A DNA stretch of 64,000 bases from Lunatibacter sp038209145 (GTDB lineage: Bacteria; Bacteroidota; Bacteroidia; Cytophagales; Cyclobacteriaceae), in NCBI GenBank assembly GCA_038209145.1, contig JBBQXZ010000001.1, positions 1 to 64,000 of the forward strand. The letters run 5' to 3'. A model generated the notes under the pieces. That model was not told the origin of the DNA. It was given only the letters and a program-made list of their open reading frames with translations, and ran no database searches. Position 1 is the first letter of the stretch. Every line of letters starts with the position of its first letter. Positions 26,655-36,084 of the stretch are shown here, one piece after another. A program made the position numbers and the translations under genes.

Positions 26655-29639
26655 ATGAAAATATCCCTAATCACATTCGTATTTCTAGGCCTGCATTTTC
26701 AGGTCAACGCCCAGGCTACCTTGTATCAGCAGGGATCAGAAATAGTTTTTCAAGATGCATTGGAATTGTATACAAAAGGGCAGTATCCCGCTTCAAAAAT
26801 AGAATTTGCCCGGTTAGCCGAAGCCAACCTCTCTGAAAACAGAGAAATTGAAAGAAAATATTACTATGCTTCAGCTGCATTGCAAACTGAAAATCCGGAT
26901 GGTTCGATTCTGCTCGAAAAATTCATATTGGATTATCCATCAGCACCTCTGCGGAATACGGCCGCGATGGAATTGGGCAATCATTTCTTCCTCGCCCGTA
27001 ACTATCCCAAAGCTATCGAATCCTATCGGAAAGTAGATACAGGGACAATCTTTGGTGAAGAAAAGGCAGAAGTATTGTTCAAAACCGGGTATTCATTTTT
27101 TCAATTGAAAAACTATCGGGAATCCTTGGGCTATTTCGAACAGGCGAAGCGTTTCAGGTCTGAATACCTTCCAGATGCCTATTATTATGCAGCCTATGTC
27201 TATATGGTTCAAAATGATGATGTGAAGGCTGTTCAGGATTTTAAAGAAGCAGAAAAAGCAAGTACCTATGCTGGCAAAGTGCCCTATATGTTAGCCTCCA
27301 TTTTCTATCGCCAAAAAGATTATGATGCCTTAATTGCCTATGTGCCAACAGTGATTCAAAGACAGGGATTGGATAAAAAGGAAGCCATTCAGCTTCTCTT
27401 GGCAGAGGCCTACTACGAAAGAGGAAATTACGATCAGGCGGCTCAAAATTATATGGCTTTTGTTCAGGCCAAGAAAGGTGCCCTGACACGAGAACAACAG
27501 TACAAAGCTGGGGTTAGTCATTATCAAATCGGAAAATTTGGTGAAGCAAGTAATTATTTTAAGGAAGTAGCCTTGAAAAATGACAAATTGGGTCAGGTAT
27601 CAAGTTATTACCTTGGGCATGCCTATGTCAAATTAAATAACCCCCAGTTTGCATCCAACAGTTTCGGTAATGCCTACAAAAGTGATCAAGATCCACAAAT
27701 CAAAGAGGAGGCACTCTTCAATTATGCCAAAGTAAATTTGGATCGGGGGAGTTTTCAAGACGCCGTAAATGCATTGGATACTTACCTGGATTCATATGCC
27801 ACTGGGCCGCATGCCAAGGAAGCCGAAAACCTACTCAGTGATGCGCTCATCAACACAAATAATTATCTCAGGGCCATTGCGCATATGGATAAAATGGCGA
27901 ATAAATCAGACCGGATAAAGGGTGCTTACCAAAAAGTAACTTTTTACCAAGCCATGGTTTATTATCGGGATAATAAATATCAGGCAGCTTTGCAGCTTCT
28001 CAATAAATCGCAGACATATCCCACTGACAGAAATCTACTTGTTCAATCCCAATTTTGGAAAGGTGAGATTCATGCCGCAAACAGTAACCTACAGGAGGCC
28101 ATTAAAGCCTACGAAGGAGTCATTGCCCTTAAACCATCGCCTCAAGACCCGCATTTGATTAAGACCCATTATGGATTGGGATATGCCTATCTCAATTCGG
28201 AGACTTACTCCAAGGCAGAGAACCAATTCAAGGCTTATACCGACAAACTGAGAGGAAGCAGGGCAAAGGAAAATTATGATGATGCCCTTTTGCGCTTGGG
28301 AGACACCTATTATGTACAGAAGAAATTTGGGGATGCCCTTGAAACGTTTAATCGCGCTATCCGGGAAAACAATGTATCAACGGACTATGCCTATTTCCGT
28401 GCAGGGGTAATTCAAAATTTTGAGAACAGGAATGTACAGGCCATTGACCAGTTAGATCGGATTATCAATGGATTCCCAACCAGTAGGTATTTCGAAGACG
28501 CACTTTTCCAAAAGGCACAGATCAACATGGAAATGACCCGCTATGCAGAAGCCAGGGATGGTTTTTCCGCGTTGATTTCCAGCCGGCCAAACAGCCCTTT
28601 TATCCCGTTTGCCCTAGAAGGTAGGGCTGTTGCCAACTATTCTCTTCAGCAGTATGAAGGTGCCATTGCGGATTACAAACGCATCTTGGACAACCATCCC
28701 AATTCCCCCAATGTGGATGCGGCTTTGGTAGGTCTTCAGGAAAGCCTCACGCTGCAGGGCAGGGCAGGAGAGTTTTCTTCCTACCTGTCAACCTATAAAA
28801 AATCAAATCCTGGAAGCAATAGTCTCCAAGTGCTGGAATTTGAAAATGCAAAAAACCTCTTTTTTAGCCAATCTTATGCGGCTGCTATCCGTGCGTTGGA
28901 AAGCTACCTAAGAAACTACCCCAATGTAACCCAATCTTCGGAAGCACGATTTTTCATCGGTGATGCCCATTTTCGTCTGAACGCCAAAGACAAAGCGTTG
29001 GAATATTTTTACCAATTGGAAAATGTAAGCGATGTGGCCATAAGAAACAGGGCAATACAGCGGATAGGAACGTTGGAATTTGAAAAGGGGAATTATCAAA
29101 AATCCATTCCTTATTTCAGGTCTAGCGGTAAAAACGCCAGGACCAAAATAGAAGAATACGATGCATTTAACGGGTTGATGGAATCCTTTTTTGCAGTCAA
29201 CAGCTTCGATTCAGCCATCTATTATTCGGATAAAGTAATGCAACTGGGAGAAATCTCACCGGATGCCTTGCCCAAATCGATGCTTGTTAAAGGAAAATCC
29301 CTCCAAGCCACCGGTCGTATGGATCAGGCAAAAGGAATTTTTAAAACCCTTTATCAAGATTTTAAAACGGTTCATGGAGCGGAAGGATTGTACCTGTTGG
29401 CAATTATTTTACATGAAAACGGACAATTTAAAGAATCCAATGACCTCATTTTTGACCATTCTCAGGCCTTTGGTTCATATGATTTCTGGTATGGCAAGCA
29501 GTTTATTCTTTTGGCAAAGAATTATATGAAACTCAACGAGGCTTTTCAGGCTAAAGCCACATTGGAATCCGTGGTGGAAAATTCCACCAATGAACTGGTA
29601 AAAGAGGAAGCTAACCAGTTATTACGTTCTATCAATTGA
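26655..29639 (+). CDS. very long exported TPR protein
   Basis: A protein of about 994 residues from the ATG at 26655. It has a signal peptide (about 1-20, ending VNAQA) and then an almost uninterrupted array of TPR and YbgF/BamD-like helical repeats (more than 20 units). Recurrent features are YxxGxYxxA, FxxGxxxFxxxxYxxA and DALLRLGDTYY blocks. Such proteins sit in the periplasm and may scaffold outer-membrane or cell-wall machinery. The outer-membrane beta-barrel gene begins 3 bases after its stop, and ExbB/ExbD/TonB genes follow, which suggests an envelope complex. An in-frame TTG at 26646 is a less likely start. Confidence 0.87.
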   Translation: MKISLITFVFLGLHFQVNAQATLYQQGSEIVFQDALELYTKGQYPASKIEFARLAEANLSENREIERKYYYASAALQTENPDGSILLEKFILDYPSAPLRNTAAMELGNHFFLARNYPKAIESYRKVDTGTIFGEEKAEVLFKTGYSFFQLKNYRESLGYFEQAKRFRSEYLPDAYYYAAYVYMVQNDDVKAVQDFKEAEKASTYAGKVPYMLASIFYRQKDYDALIAYVPTVIQRQGLDKKEAIQLLLAEAYYERGNYDQAAQNYMAFVQAKKGALTREQQYKAGVSHYQIGKFGEASNYFKEVALKNDKLGQVSSYYLGHAYVKLNNPQFASNSFGNAYKSDQDPQIKEEALFNYAKVNLDRGSFQDAVNALDTYLDSYATGPHAKEAENLLSDALINTNNYLRAIAHMDKMANKSDRIKGAYQKVTFYQAMVYYRDNKYQAALQLLNKSQTYPTDRNLLVQSQFWKGEIHAANSNLQEAIKAYEGVIALKPSPQDPHLIKTHYGLGYAYLNSETYSKAENQFKAYTDKLRGSRAKENYDDALLRLGDTYYVQKKFGDALETFNRAIRENNVSTDYAYFRAGVIQNFENRNVQAIDQLDRIINGFPTSRYFEDALFQKAQINMEMTRYAEARDGFSALISSRPNSPFIPFALEGRAVANYSLQQYEGAIADYKRILDNHPNSPNVDAALVGLQESLTLQGRAGEFSSYLSTYKKSNPGSNSLQVLEFENAKNLFFSQSYAAAIRALESYLRNYPNVTQSSEARFFIGDAHFRLNAKDKALEYFYQLENVSDVAIRNRAIQRIGTLEFEKGNYQKSIPYFRSSGKNARTKIEEYDAFNGLMESFFAVNSFDSAIYYSDKVMQLGEISPDALPKSMLVKGKSLQATGRMDQAKGIFKTLYQDFKTVHGAEGLYLLAIILHENGQFKESNDLIFDHSQAFGSYDFWYGKQFILLAKNYMKLNEAFQAKATLESVVENSTNELVKEEANQLLRSIN

Positions 29640-29642
29640 TTT

Positions 29643-31313
29643 ATGAAGGCTGCATTAATTATTTGTTTCTATTTAATATCATCGGTCATTATTCTCAGAC
29701 CTGCTTTAGCACAGGAAAACAGGGATAGGGGGGAAATACGGGACACGGAATTTATCATCCGCAAGGACAGGGTGCTTTCACTTCCCAAGCAGCCCCGCCT
29801 TTACGAGAGACCACCATCCTTGCCGGCTGTTAGCAGCCAGGGAAATTATGTGTATGAGGTGAAGAATTTCTTGCTTGATTTACAACCGGTTGAATTGAAT
29901 ATCCAACCCTTTGCCAAATCTTTCCCAAAGCAGGAGATAGAACAATACCGCAGTTTTGTTCGTGCCGGATTTGGCAACTACATGTCCCCGCTTGCCGAAG
30001 TCCATGTCAACAGCCTGAATAGTGACGAACATACTTACGGACTGAAAATAAAACATCAGGGATTCTATGAAGGTCCCGTAGACGGCCCCAATTCAGCAGA
30101 GGACCATACGGCTGTTAAAGTCAACGGTTCCCTCTTTAAAGAAGATATAGAAATATTCGGGGATGTAAGCTACGACAGGGATCGGTATAATTTTTACGGA
30201 TATGCTTCCAATCCCGTGTTGGAGGCTATTCCATTTGATTTAAACCAGGTTTTTAACACCCTAAAAGTTCAGGCAGGTTTACGCAAAATTAACCAACTTG
30301 ACGTATTTTCTTATGATGGATCCATCAATTTCCGGATTTTCAATGACAACTACCTGGCTAGGGAGAATGAGGCAAATATACAGGCAACTGTTGGGTTTAG
30401 GCCCAATGAAAATCTGTCGGGAGGGATCAAGTCACAGCTTTTCTTTACATCCCCCTCCGATGTGTTTTATACAGATATCAATAGGAATTATTTTAAGCTG
30501 CAGCCCTATGCCCTGTATGCCAAAGACGGATTGCGAGTGAAGGTAGGGGCTAATGTGGTACAGGAAAATGATGTAGTCCCAAATAAGACCAGTGACTTCA
30601 ATATTTTTCCGCTTGCGAACCTGAGTTACCAAATAGACCCCACCATCGGCGTATATGCTGCCTATGAGGGGGACGTGATCCGGAATACGTATTATGGATT
30701 TGTGATGGAGAATCCCTTTTTGGGGCCTAGCTCCAAAATGAGGAATACCATACAGAATTATGAAATAGATGCTGGAATTACCGGAACTATCAACGGGGAA
30801 ATCAATTATAAGGCAGGGGTAAAATATGGTAATTTCACAAACATGCATTTCTATGGGAACAATGAAATGGACAGTACCCGGTTTCAGGTCATCTATGATA
30901 ATGTGAGTCAGGTGTTAAATTATCATATAAGTACTGACTGGAATTATGAAGGGTTGTATCAACTGGAGGCTAGCGCAAACTATTACCAGTACACACTCAC
31001 GGATTTTTCCAGCCCATGGCACAGGCCCGAATGGGAAATCAAACTGCATAACAGGTTTCAACCTGACAAAAAGTGGCTCATTCATGTGAACGCAAATGTC
31101 ATGGGGGGAATTCCCGTAGTCAATTTGGCTTCGGATACCACCGATACGTTGTCGGCTCTTGTTGATTTGCAGGCCAAAATTGATTATAGCATCAGCGACA
31201 GACTCTCCGTTTTTGCCATAGGCAACAACCTTTTGAACCAGTCTTACCAACGGTTCTGGAATTATCCGGTTCGGGGAATTCAAGGTATTGGCGGTGTTAG
31301 TTTTAAGTTTTAG
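29643..31313 (+). CDS. TonB-receptor-like outer-membrane beta-barrel protein
   Basis: A 556-residue exported protein. A signal peptide (about 1-23) is followed by a polar N-terminal stretch and then a barrel made of alternating hydrophobic strands with aromatic ends. The final segment (FAIGNNLLNQSYQRFW ... GGVSFKF) ends in the phenylalanine-terminated signature of outer-membrane barrels and resembles the last strands of TonB-dependent receptors. No plug domain was identified, so it may be a plug-less relative. The gene is coupled to the TPR protein upstream (3-base gap), and the pair probably forms an envelope complex. Confidence 0.83.
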   Translation: MKAALIICFYLISSVIILRPALAQENRDRGEIRDTEFIIRKDRVLSLPKQPRLYERPPSLPAVSSQGNYVYEVKNFLLDLQPVELNIQPFAKSFPKQEIEQYRSFVRAGFGNYMSPLAEVHVNSLNSDEHTYGLKIKHQGFYEGPVDGPNSAEDHTAVKVNGSLFKEDIEIFGDVSYDRDRYNFYGYASNPVLEAIPFDLNQVFNTLKVQAGLRKINQLDVFSYDGSINFRIFNDNYLARENEANIQATVGFRPNENLSGGIKSQLFFTSPSDVFYTDINRNYFKLQPYALYAKDGLRVKVGANVVQENDVVPNKTSDFNIFPLANLSYQIDPTIGVYAAYEGDVIRNTYYGFVMENPFLGPSSKMRNTIQNYEIDAGITGTINGEINYKAGVKYGNFTNMHFYGNNEMDSTRFQVIYDNVSQVLNYHISTDWNYEGLYQLEASANYYQYTLTDFSSPWHRPEWEIKLHNRFQPDKKWLIHVNANVMGGIPVVNLASDTTDTLSALVDLQAKIDYSISDRLSVFAIGNNLLNQSYQRFWNYPVRGIQGIGGVSFKF

Positions 31314-31417
31314 GTTTCACTCATAAAAATGATATGGGAGTTTAAATTCTTCCTCTTATTGGGTAAGTGAAGGTTTTCCTGTAGTTTAGTATATTCATTC
31401 AGTTAAAGATTTTTGCT

Positions 31418-32074
31418 ATGTCCGAAAAAGATTCATCAAACAAAAATGATCCATCCAACGGGGATGAGGACTTTGGTTTGCCCAAAGTAAAATTCACTCC
31501 CATAGGCCCGGAGAAGAACGTGTCGGAGGAAAATTCCGCAAATCCAAAATTTAAGGCGGGGAGATCTTCCATAAAAGAAAGTAACGATTCAGATAAGGAG
31601 GACAAGAAAGGAAATGGATTTTTAATCATACTTTTGTTATTGATAGTGGGTATTGGCTTGGGAAGTTTATATTATTTTGGGTTCTTTGAAGGCAACAAAG
31701 TTCCAACCCAGGCAGATTTACCTACTCCGATAGAAAATGAGATAACCAAACCGCCGGTTGTAGAAACTGACGATAATGTGAATGATATTCCTGAGACAAA
31801 AGTCATGGAAAATATATTGACCGAAATTGAAGGTAGAGTGGCCGCTCCGCGTTATTTCGTGGTAGTGGGCAGCTTCATCGACGATGACTTGGCAAAAGAT
31901 TACAGTGCTAAATTGAATAAGTCCGGCAACCCTACGTTTTTAATTCATCCTTTTGGAGACATCGCCTACTACAGATTGGCAATAGCCCAATACGACAACG
32001 TGACGCGGGCCTTGGAAGTGATGGAAGATCAGCAAGGCAATTTTGAGGAAAATTTATGGGTTTTGAAATATTAA
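31418..32074 (+). CDS. SPOR domain-containing membrane protein
   Basis: A 218-residue bitopic protein. It has a long charged cytoplasmic N terminus (about 1-67), one transmembrane helix (about 68-88) and a periplasmic linker. The C-terminal SPOR domain spans about 143-218 and begins RYFVVVGSFIDDDLAKDYSAK; such domains bind denuded peptidoglycan glycan strands at division or remodelling sites. It is the first gene of a tightly packed run: the exbB start is 1 base after its stop. The neighbourhood suggests that it links cell-wall sensing to the ExbBD/TonB motor. Confidence 0.85.
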   Translation: MSEKDSSNKNDPSNGDEDFGLPKVKFTPIGPEKNVSEENSANPKFKAGRSSIKESNDSDKEDKKGNGFLIILLLLIVGIGLGSLYYFGFFEGNKVPTQADLPTPIENEITKPPVVETDDNVNDIPETKVMENILTEIEGRVAAPRYFVVVGSFIDDDLAKDYSAKLNKSGNPTFLIHPFGDIAYYRLAIAQYDNVTRALEVMEDQQGNFEENLWVLKY

Positions 32075-32075
32075 T

Positions 32076-32771
32076 ATGACGCTATTACAAACTTTATCAA
32101 CGGACAACCAACTGGCTGTCGACACATTGGCTACTATTCAGGAAACAGGTTCTGAAATCGGTTTGTTGGATTTATTAGTAAAAGGAGGATACATGATGAT
32201 TCCGCTGTACCTCTTGTTTGTTTTGGCAATTTTTATCTTTGTGGAGCGGATGATGATTCTCAAGAAAGCATCCAAAACACCCAAAGGATTGATGGACCAG
32301 GTAAAAATGATGGTGCAGGGGGGGAATATTCAGCAAGCTAAGATGATCTGTCAGGGTGAAGAAACACCCGTAGCCCACATGCTTACCAAGGGACTTGAAA
32401 GAATAGGGAGCCCGCTTAAAAACATCGAAGTGGCGATCGAAAATGTGGGTAAAATTGAGATTTACAAGTTGGAAAAAAATCTTGGGCTTATGGCTACCGT
32501 TTCGGGAGCAGCTCCCATGATTGGTTTTTTGGGAACAGTGACCGGAATGATTCAGGCTTTCATCAGTGTGGCCCAGGAAGAAGGCATGGTTTCCCCAAAA
32601 TTACTATCCACGGGAATTTACGAAGCCATGATCACTACGGCTACAGGTTTGGTGGTCGGGATTTTGGCGTATTTGGGATATAACTATTTGGTATCAAAAG
32701 TGTCCAAACTTGTCCACAACATGGAATATACCAGTATTGAGTTTATGGATCTGCTTCAAGAAAAAAAGTAA
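32076..32771 (+). CDS. exbB: MotA/TolQ/ExbB proton channel family protein
   Basis: A 231-residue inner-membrane channel component. There are three hydrophobic helices: about 36-60 and, in the second half, the conserved pair covering GAAPMIGFLGTVTGMI and the later segment TTATGLVVGILAYLGYN. The PxIGFLGTVxGM and EAMITTATGL blocks are diagnostic of the MotA/TolQ/ExbB family. With ExbD it converts proton-motive force into movement of TonB. It is followed 1 base later by exbD. ExbB is preferred over TolQ because a TonB-like gene is in the same run. Confidence 0.92.
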   Translation: MTLLQTLSTDNQLAVDTLATIQETGSEIGLLDLLVKGGYMMIPLYLLFVLAIFIFVERMMILKKASKTPKGLMDQVKMMVQGGNIQQAKMICQGEETPVAHMLTKGLERIGSPLKNIEVAIENVGKIEIYKLEKNLGLMATVSGAAPMIGFLGTVTGMIQAFISVAQEEGMVSPKLLSTGIYEAMITTATGLVVGILAYLGYNYLVSKVSKLVHNMEYTSIEFMDLLQEKK

Positions 32772-32772
32772 T

Positions 32773-33165
32773 ATGGGACTGCAGTCAAAAAATAAAATCG
32801 AAGCATCCTTCAGCATGTCCTCCATGACGGATATTATCTTCCTGCTGCTGATATTTTTCATGTTGACATCCTCCTTCATTACACCATCCGGCTTACCTGT
32901 GAACCTCCCGTCTAGCGAAACTTCTGACATCATCATGCAGGAAGTAACGGTGAGTGTGACAAAAGACCTAAGGTTTTCTGTTAATGACAAAAGAGTTAAT
33001 CGGGATGAAATTAAACTGGAGTTGGAATCGTTGTTGAAAGAAAAAAAGGGTCACGTGGTTCTCCACATTGACAAAGAAGTACCCGTGGAATATTTGGTGG
33101 AAATAGGTGGCATTGCTGCCACTTTGGAAGCCAATGTATCCATAGCAACTAAACCATTTAAATAA
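32773..33165 (+). CDS. exbD: biopolymer transport protein ExbD/TolR
   Basis: A 130-residue bitopic protein starting at the ATG 1 base after the exbB stop. The transmembrane helix (about 17-38) contains the conserved aspartate D20 in SSMTDIIFLL, the proton-coupling residue of the family. A periplasmic domain of about 90 residues follows. An upstream in-frame frame extending into exbB is not needed. It works with the neighbouring ExbB and TonB-like proteins. Confidence 0.92.
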   Translation: MGLQSKNKIEASFSMSSMTDIIFLLLIFFMLTSSFITPSGLPVNLPSSETSDIIMQEVTVSVTKDLRFSVNDKRVNRDEIKLELESLLKEKKGHVVLHIDKEVPVEYLVEIGGIAATLEANVSIATKPFK

Positions 33166-33168
33166 TCC

Positions 33169-34122
33169 ATGGAAGCTTGGGGTGTAGATAAGGAAGATTC
33201 GAATAGCCGAAAAAAAGCGATGATTATAACGTTTATCCTAAACGTGTTGCTTTTGATCGGATTATATTTTGTTGTCGTTTGGCGACAGCAAATTCCACCT
33301 TTGTCCAAGTTTGGATTGGAATTGAATCTTGGATTTACCGATGCCGGAAGTGGCAATGTACAAACGACAGCTCCTCCTTCCGAAAACAGCAGTCAAGTCA
33401 CCGAAGCCCCAGCTCCCGGTGAACCTGCCCCCCAGGTAACAGAAGCCGCAGTTCCCAAGGCAGCACCTCAAACTTCCCAGGCCAATCCTACACCAACTGA
33501 ATCAAAGAGATCCGTTGAGACCCAGTCTAGGGTACAAAGCCCCCTAAAAGGAGCTGAAAAGACTTCCGAGGCCCAAAAGGAAACGGCTAAACCCGTTGAA
33601 AATAAGCCATCACTAAGTAAACCCGCTGAAAGCGAAGCCCCAAAAACCGAAAAAAAGGCAGAAGAAAAACCACAAGTAGATCAACGGGCTATCTTCGGTG
33701 CCAGAGGTAGTACAGGCACGGGAAATCAACCAAGTTCCGGTAGCAGTCAGGGGAATTCCTCACGACCTGGAGACGAGGGTAAACCCCAAGGTACCGTAGA
33801 CGGAAGATCAATCTTACAATCAGGTAAAGGAAATACGGGAGATGGTGGCGGATATAATTTGGATTTGGCCGGTTGGGATTTTTCATCCAGGCCAAGCATT
33901 CAAGACCGTGTTTCTTCCCGCAACGGGCGCATCGTATTTAGAATTACCGTAGATGAGGATGGCCGGATCGTACAGGCAATCCCCCTCGAATATAACGTAA
34001 CAAACGAAGTACTTACCTATTATCGCACCGTGGTAAACTCCATGTCGTTTAAGCGGCAAAGTGGCAATCCAACAGCAGATTTTTCTACGGGCAGGATTAC
34101 TTTTATAATCAAAGTTGATTAA
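33169..34122 (+). CDS. TonB-family energy transducer
   Basis: A 317-residue protein with a short cytoplasmic N terminus, one transmembrane helix (about 19-40) and a long periplasmic linker rich in P, A, E, T, K and later G/S/N (about 60-235). A small C-terminal domain (about 240-317) contains NGRIVFRITVDEDGRIVQA, the TonB C-terminal-like beta pattern. It lacks the classic YP motif of E. coli TonB and is a divergent member. The position directly after exbB-exbD supports its role as the transducer for outer-membrane receptors, perhaps the barrel encoded upstream. Confidence 0.85.
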   Translation: MEAWGVDKEDSNSRKKAMIITFILNVLLLIGLYFVVVWRQQIPPLSKFGLELNLGFTDAGSGNVQTTAPPSENSSQVTEAPAPGEPAPQVTEAAVPKAAPQTSQANPTPTESKRSVETQSRVQSPLKGAEKTSEAQKETAKPVENKPSLSKPAESEAPKTEKKAEEKPQVDQRAIFGARGSTGTGNQPSSGSSQGNSSRPGDEGKPQGTVDGRSILQSGKGNTGDGGGYNLDLAGWDFSSRPSIQDRVSSRNGRIVFRITVDEDGRIVQAIPLEYNVTNEVLTYYRTVVNSMSFKRQSGNPTADFSTGRITFIIKVD

Positions 34123-34130
34123 TTGACTTC

Positions 34131-35423
34131 ATGAATTATCAGGAAACGCTGGATTACCTGTATAAGTCCCTGCCTATGTTTCAGCGGGTAGGAGCCGCTG
34201 CCTTCAAGAAAGACCTGGGACCTACAATCGCCTTGTGTAATTACTTGGGAAATCCAGAAAATAAATTTAAAAGTATCCACGTAGCCGGCACCAATGGCAA
34301 AGGAAGTACGTCGCATGCCTTAGCCGCCATTCTTCAGGATGCTGGTTACAAAGTGGGTTTGTATACATCACCCCATCTAAAATCATTTACCGAACGTATA
34401 CGGATAAACGGAAAAGAAATACCCCAAGAAGCTGTAATTCAATTCGTAGCCAGACACAAGGGCTTTATGGAAGAAATTTCACCCAGCTTTTTTGAGATGA
34501 CTGTGGTTATGGCTTTTGATTTTTTTGCCCATGAAAACGTGGATATCGCCGTTGTGGAAGTAGGAATGGGAGGTAGGTTGGACAGTACCAATGTAATCAC
34601 CCCTTTGCTGAGTATCATTACCAATATTGGATTGGATCACGTTCAGTTTTTGGGAACAACCCTTGAGGAAATAGCCGGGGAAAAGGCCGGCATAATCAAA
34701 GATGGTGTACCAGTGATTATCGGACAAACCCAACAAGAAACCAGCTCGGTATTTAGTCGGATTTCAGGGGAAAGAAAGGCTCCCATTTCCTTTTCAGATC
34801 AAGTAATGACAGTTCTTACTGGAAGCAACCACACACCTCACCTTCAGGAATTCATTTTCAAAAACACGAAAGGTGAGGAGTTAACTATACAACTCGACTT
34901 ACTTGGCGCCTACCAAATTAAAAACCTTCCCGCTATCTTCCTGGCTTTTGAGCAACTCAATCAGCTTGGATTTGATCTTTCCTTAGAAAACCTTAAAAAT
35001 GGACTTTCAAACATCACTACAAAAACAGGATTGAAGGGAAGATGGCAAATACTAACTGAGTCCCCTTTGACTATTTGTGATACAGGGCATAATAAAGAGG
35101 CATTTAACTTTATTGTGAACCAACTAAATTCCATTTCCCATAGCCGATTATACATGATTTTGGGCATGGTTCAGGATAAAGATGTGGACGGTATATTGAA
35201 ATTACTTCCCAAAGAAGCCACCTATGCATTTTGCCAGAGTCAAATTCCGCGCGCCATGCCCGCGGAGAAGCTGGCCGCTCTTGCTGCTGTCTATGGACTT
35301 GAGGGAATTGTGGTGCCGGATGTAAATGATGCCATAAATTTTTTCCTAAAAAAAGCTGATCCTAATGACCTGCTGTTTGTAGGAGGAAGTACATTTGTGG
35401 TGGCAGAAATCAACGAATTGTAG
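34131..35423 (+). CDS. folC: bifunctional folylpolyglutamate synthase/dihydrofolate synthase
   Basis: A 430-residue Mur-ligase-type enzyme that adds glutamate to dihydropteroate or folate with ATP. The P-loop is GTNGKGST at residues 53-60. The YTSPHLKSFTERIRINGK block and the VEVGMGGRLDSTNV magnesium/substrate block are family signatures. Length is normal. It begins 8 bases after the TonB-like gene, and trmB begins 1 base after its stop. Confidence 0.94.
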   Translation: MNYQETLDYLYKSLPMFQRVGAAAFKKDLGPTIALCNYLGNPENKFKSIHVAGTNGKGSTSHALAAILQDAGYKVGLYTSPHLKSFTERIRINGKEIPQEAVIQFVARHKGFMEEISPSFFEMTVVMAFDFFAHENVDIAVVEVGMGGRLDSTNVITPLLSIITNIGLDHVQFLGTTLEEIAGEKAGIIKDGVPVIIGQTQQETSSVFSRISGERKAPISFSDQVMTVLTGSNHTPHLQEFIFKNTKGEELTIQLDLLGAYQIKNLPAIFLAFEQLNQLGFDLSLENLKNGLSNITTKTGLKGRWQILTESPLTICDTGHNKEAFNFIVNQLNSISHSRLYMILGMVQDKDVDGILKLLPKEATYAFCQSQIPRAMPAEKLAALAAVYGLEGIVVPDVNDAINFFLKKADPNDLLFVGGSTFVVAEINEL

Positions 35424-35424
35424 T

Positions 35425-36084
35425 ATGGGTCGTAATAAGCTGGAACGCTTTAAAGCAAACGAAGAAAATCGGAATGTCATTCAACCCGGAAAGGAAATTT
35501 ATACTTCCATCAAAGGCACTTGGAAACAAGGATTTTTTCAAAATGATAGCCCCATTGTCGTAGAGCTTGCTTGTGGCCGTGGAGAATTTGCTGTAGGATT
35601 GGCCCGAGTCACCCCAGAAAAAAATTTTATAGGTGTTGATATCAAGGGGTCCAGAATTTGGAAGGGAAGCACCATGGCCATGGAGGGAAATCTCCTCAAT
35701 GTTGCCTTTCTCAGGGCTCAAATTGAACAGTTGGATCAGTATTTTGAACCAAAGGAAATTGATGAACTTTGGATTACTTTTCCAGATCCAAGACCAAAAG
35801 ACAGGGATGAAAAGAGAAGGCTGACTTCTCCCAGGTTTCTGGAAATGTTCAAGGTATTGGTCAAAGCCAATGGCACCATACATTTCAAAACAGACAATAC
35901 AGGACTATTTGAATATACCCTAGGGCTACTGAAAAGCAGGTCTGATATGGAGATAATCAAACATACATCGGATTTTTATACCTCTGGGTGGAAGGATGAT
36001 CACCTTGGCATTAAGACGCGCTATGAAAAAATATTTTCAGAAAAAGGGGAGAAAATCAAATATATTTCATTCCGGTTTATCTAA
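35425..36084 (+). CDS. trmB: tRNA (guanosine(46)-N7)-methyltransferase
   Basis: A 219-residue SAM-dependent enzyme that methylates G46 in the tRNA variable loop. The SAM-binding motif is ELACGRGEF (about 47-55), followed by GVDIKGSR, and the catalytic/tRNA-binding FPDPRPKDRDEKRRL block is intact. The start is the ATG at 35425, one base after the folC stop; the longer frame reading into folC has no support. The stop overlaps the end of the convergent TrpF-like gene by 4 bases. Confidence 0.94.
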   Translation: MGRNKLERFKANEENRNVIQPGKEIYTSIKGTWKQGFFQNDSPIVVELACGRGEFAVGLARVTPEKNFIGVDIKGSRIWKGSTMAMEGNLLNVAFLRAQIEQLDQYFEPKEIDELWITFPDPRPKDRDEKRRLTSPRFLEMFKVLVKANGTIHFKTDNTGLFEYTLGLLKSRSDMEIIKHTSDFYTSGWKDDHLGIKTRYEKIFSEKGEKIKYISFRFI

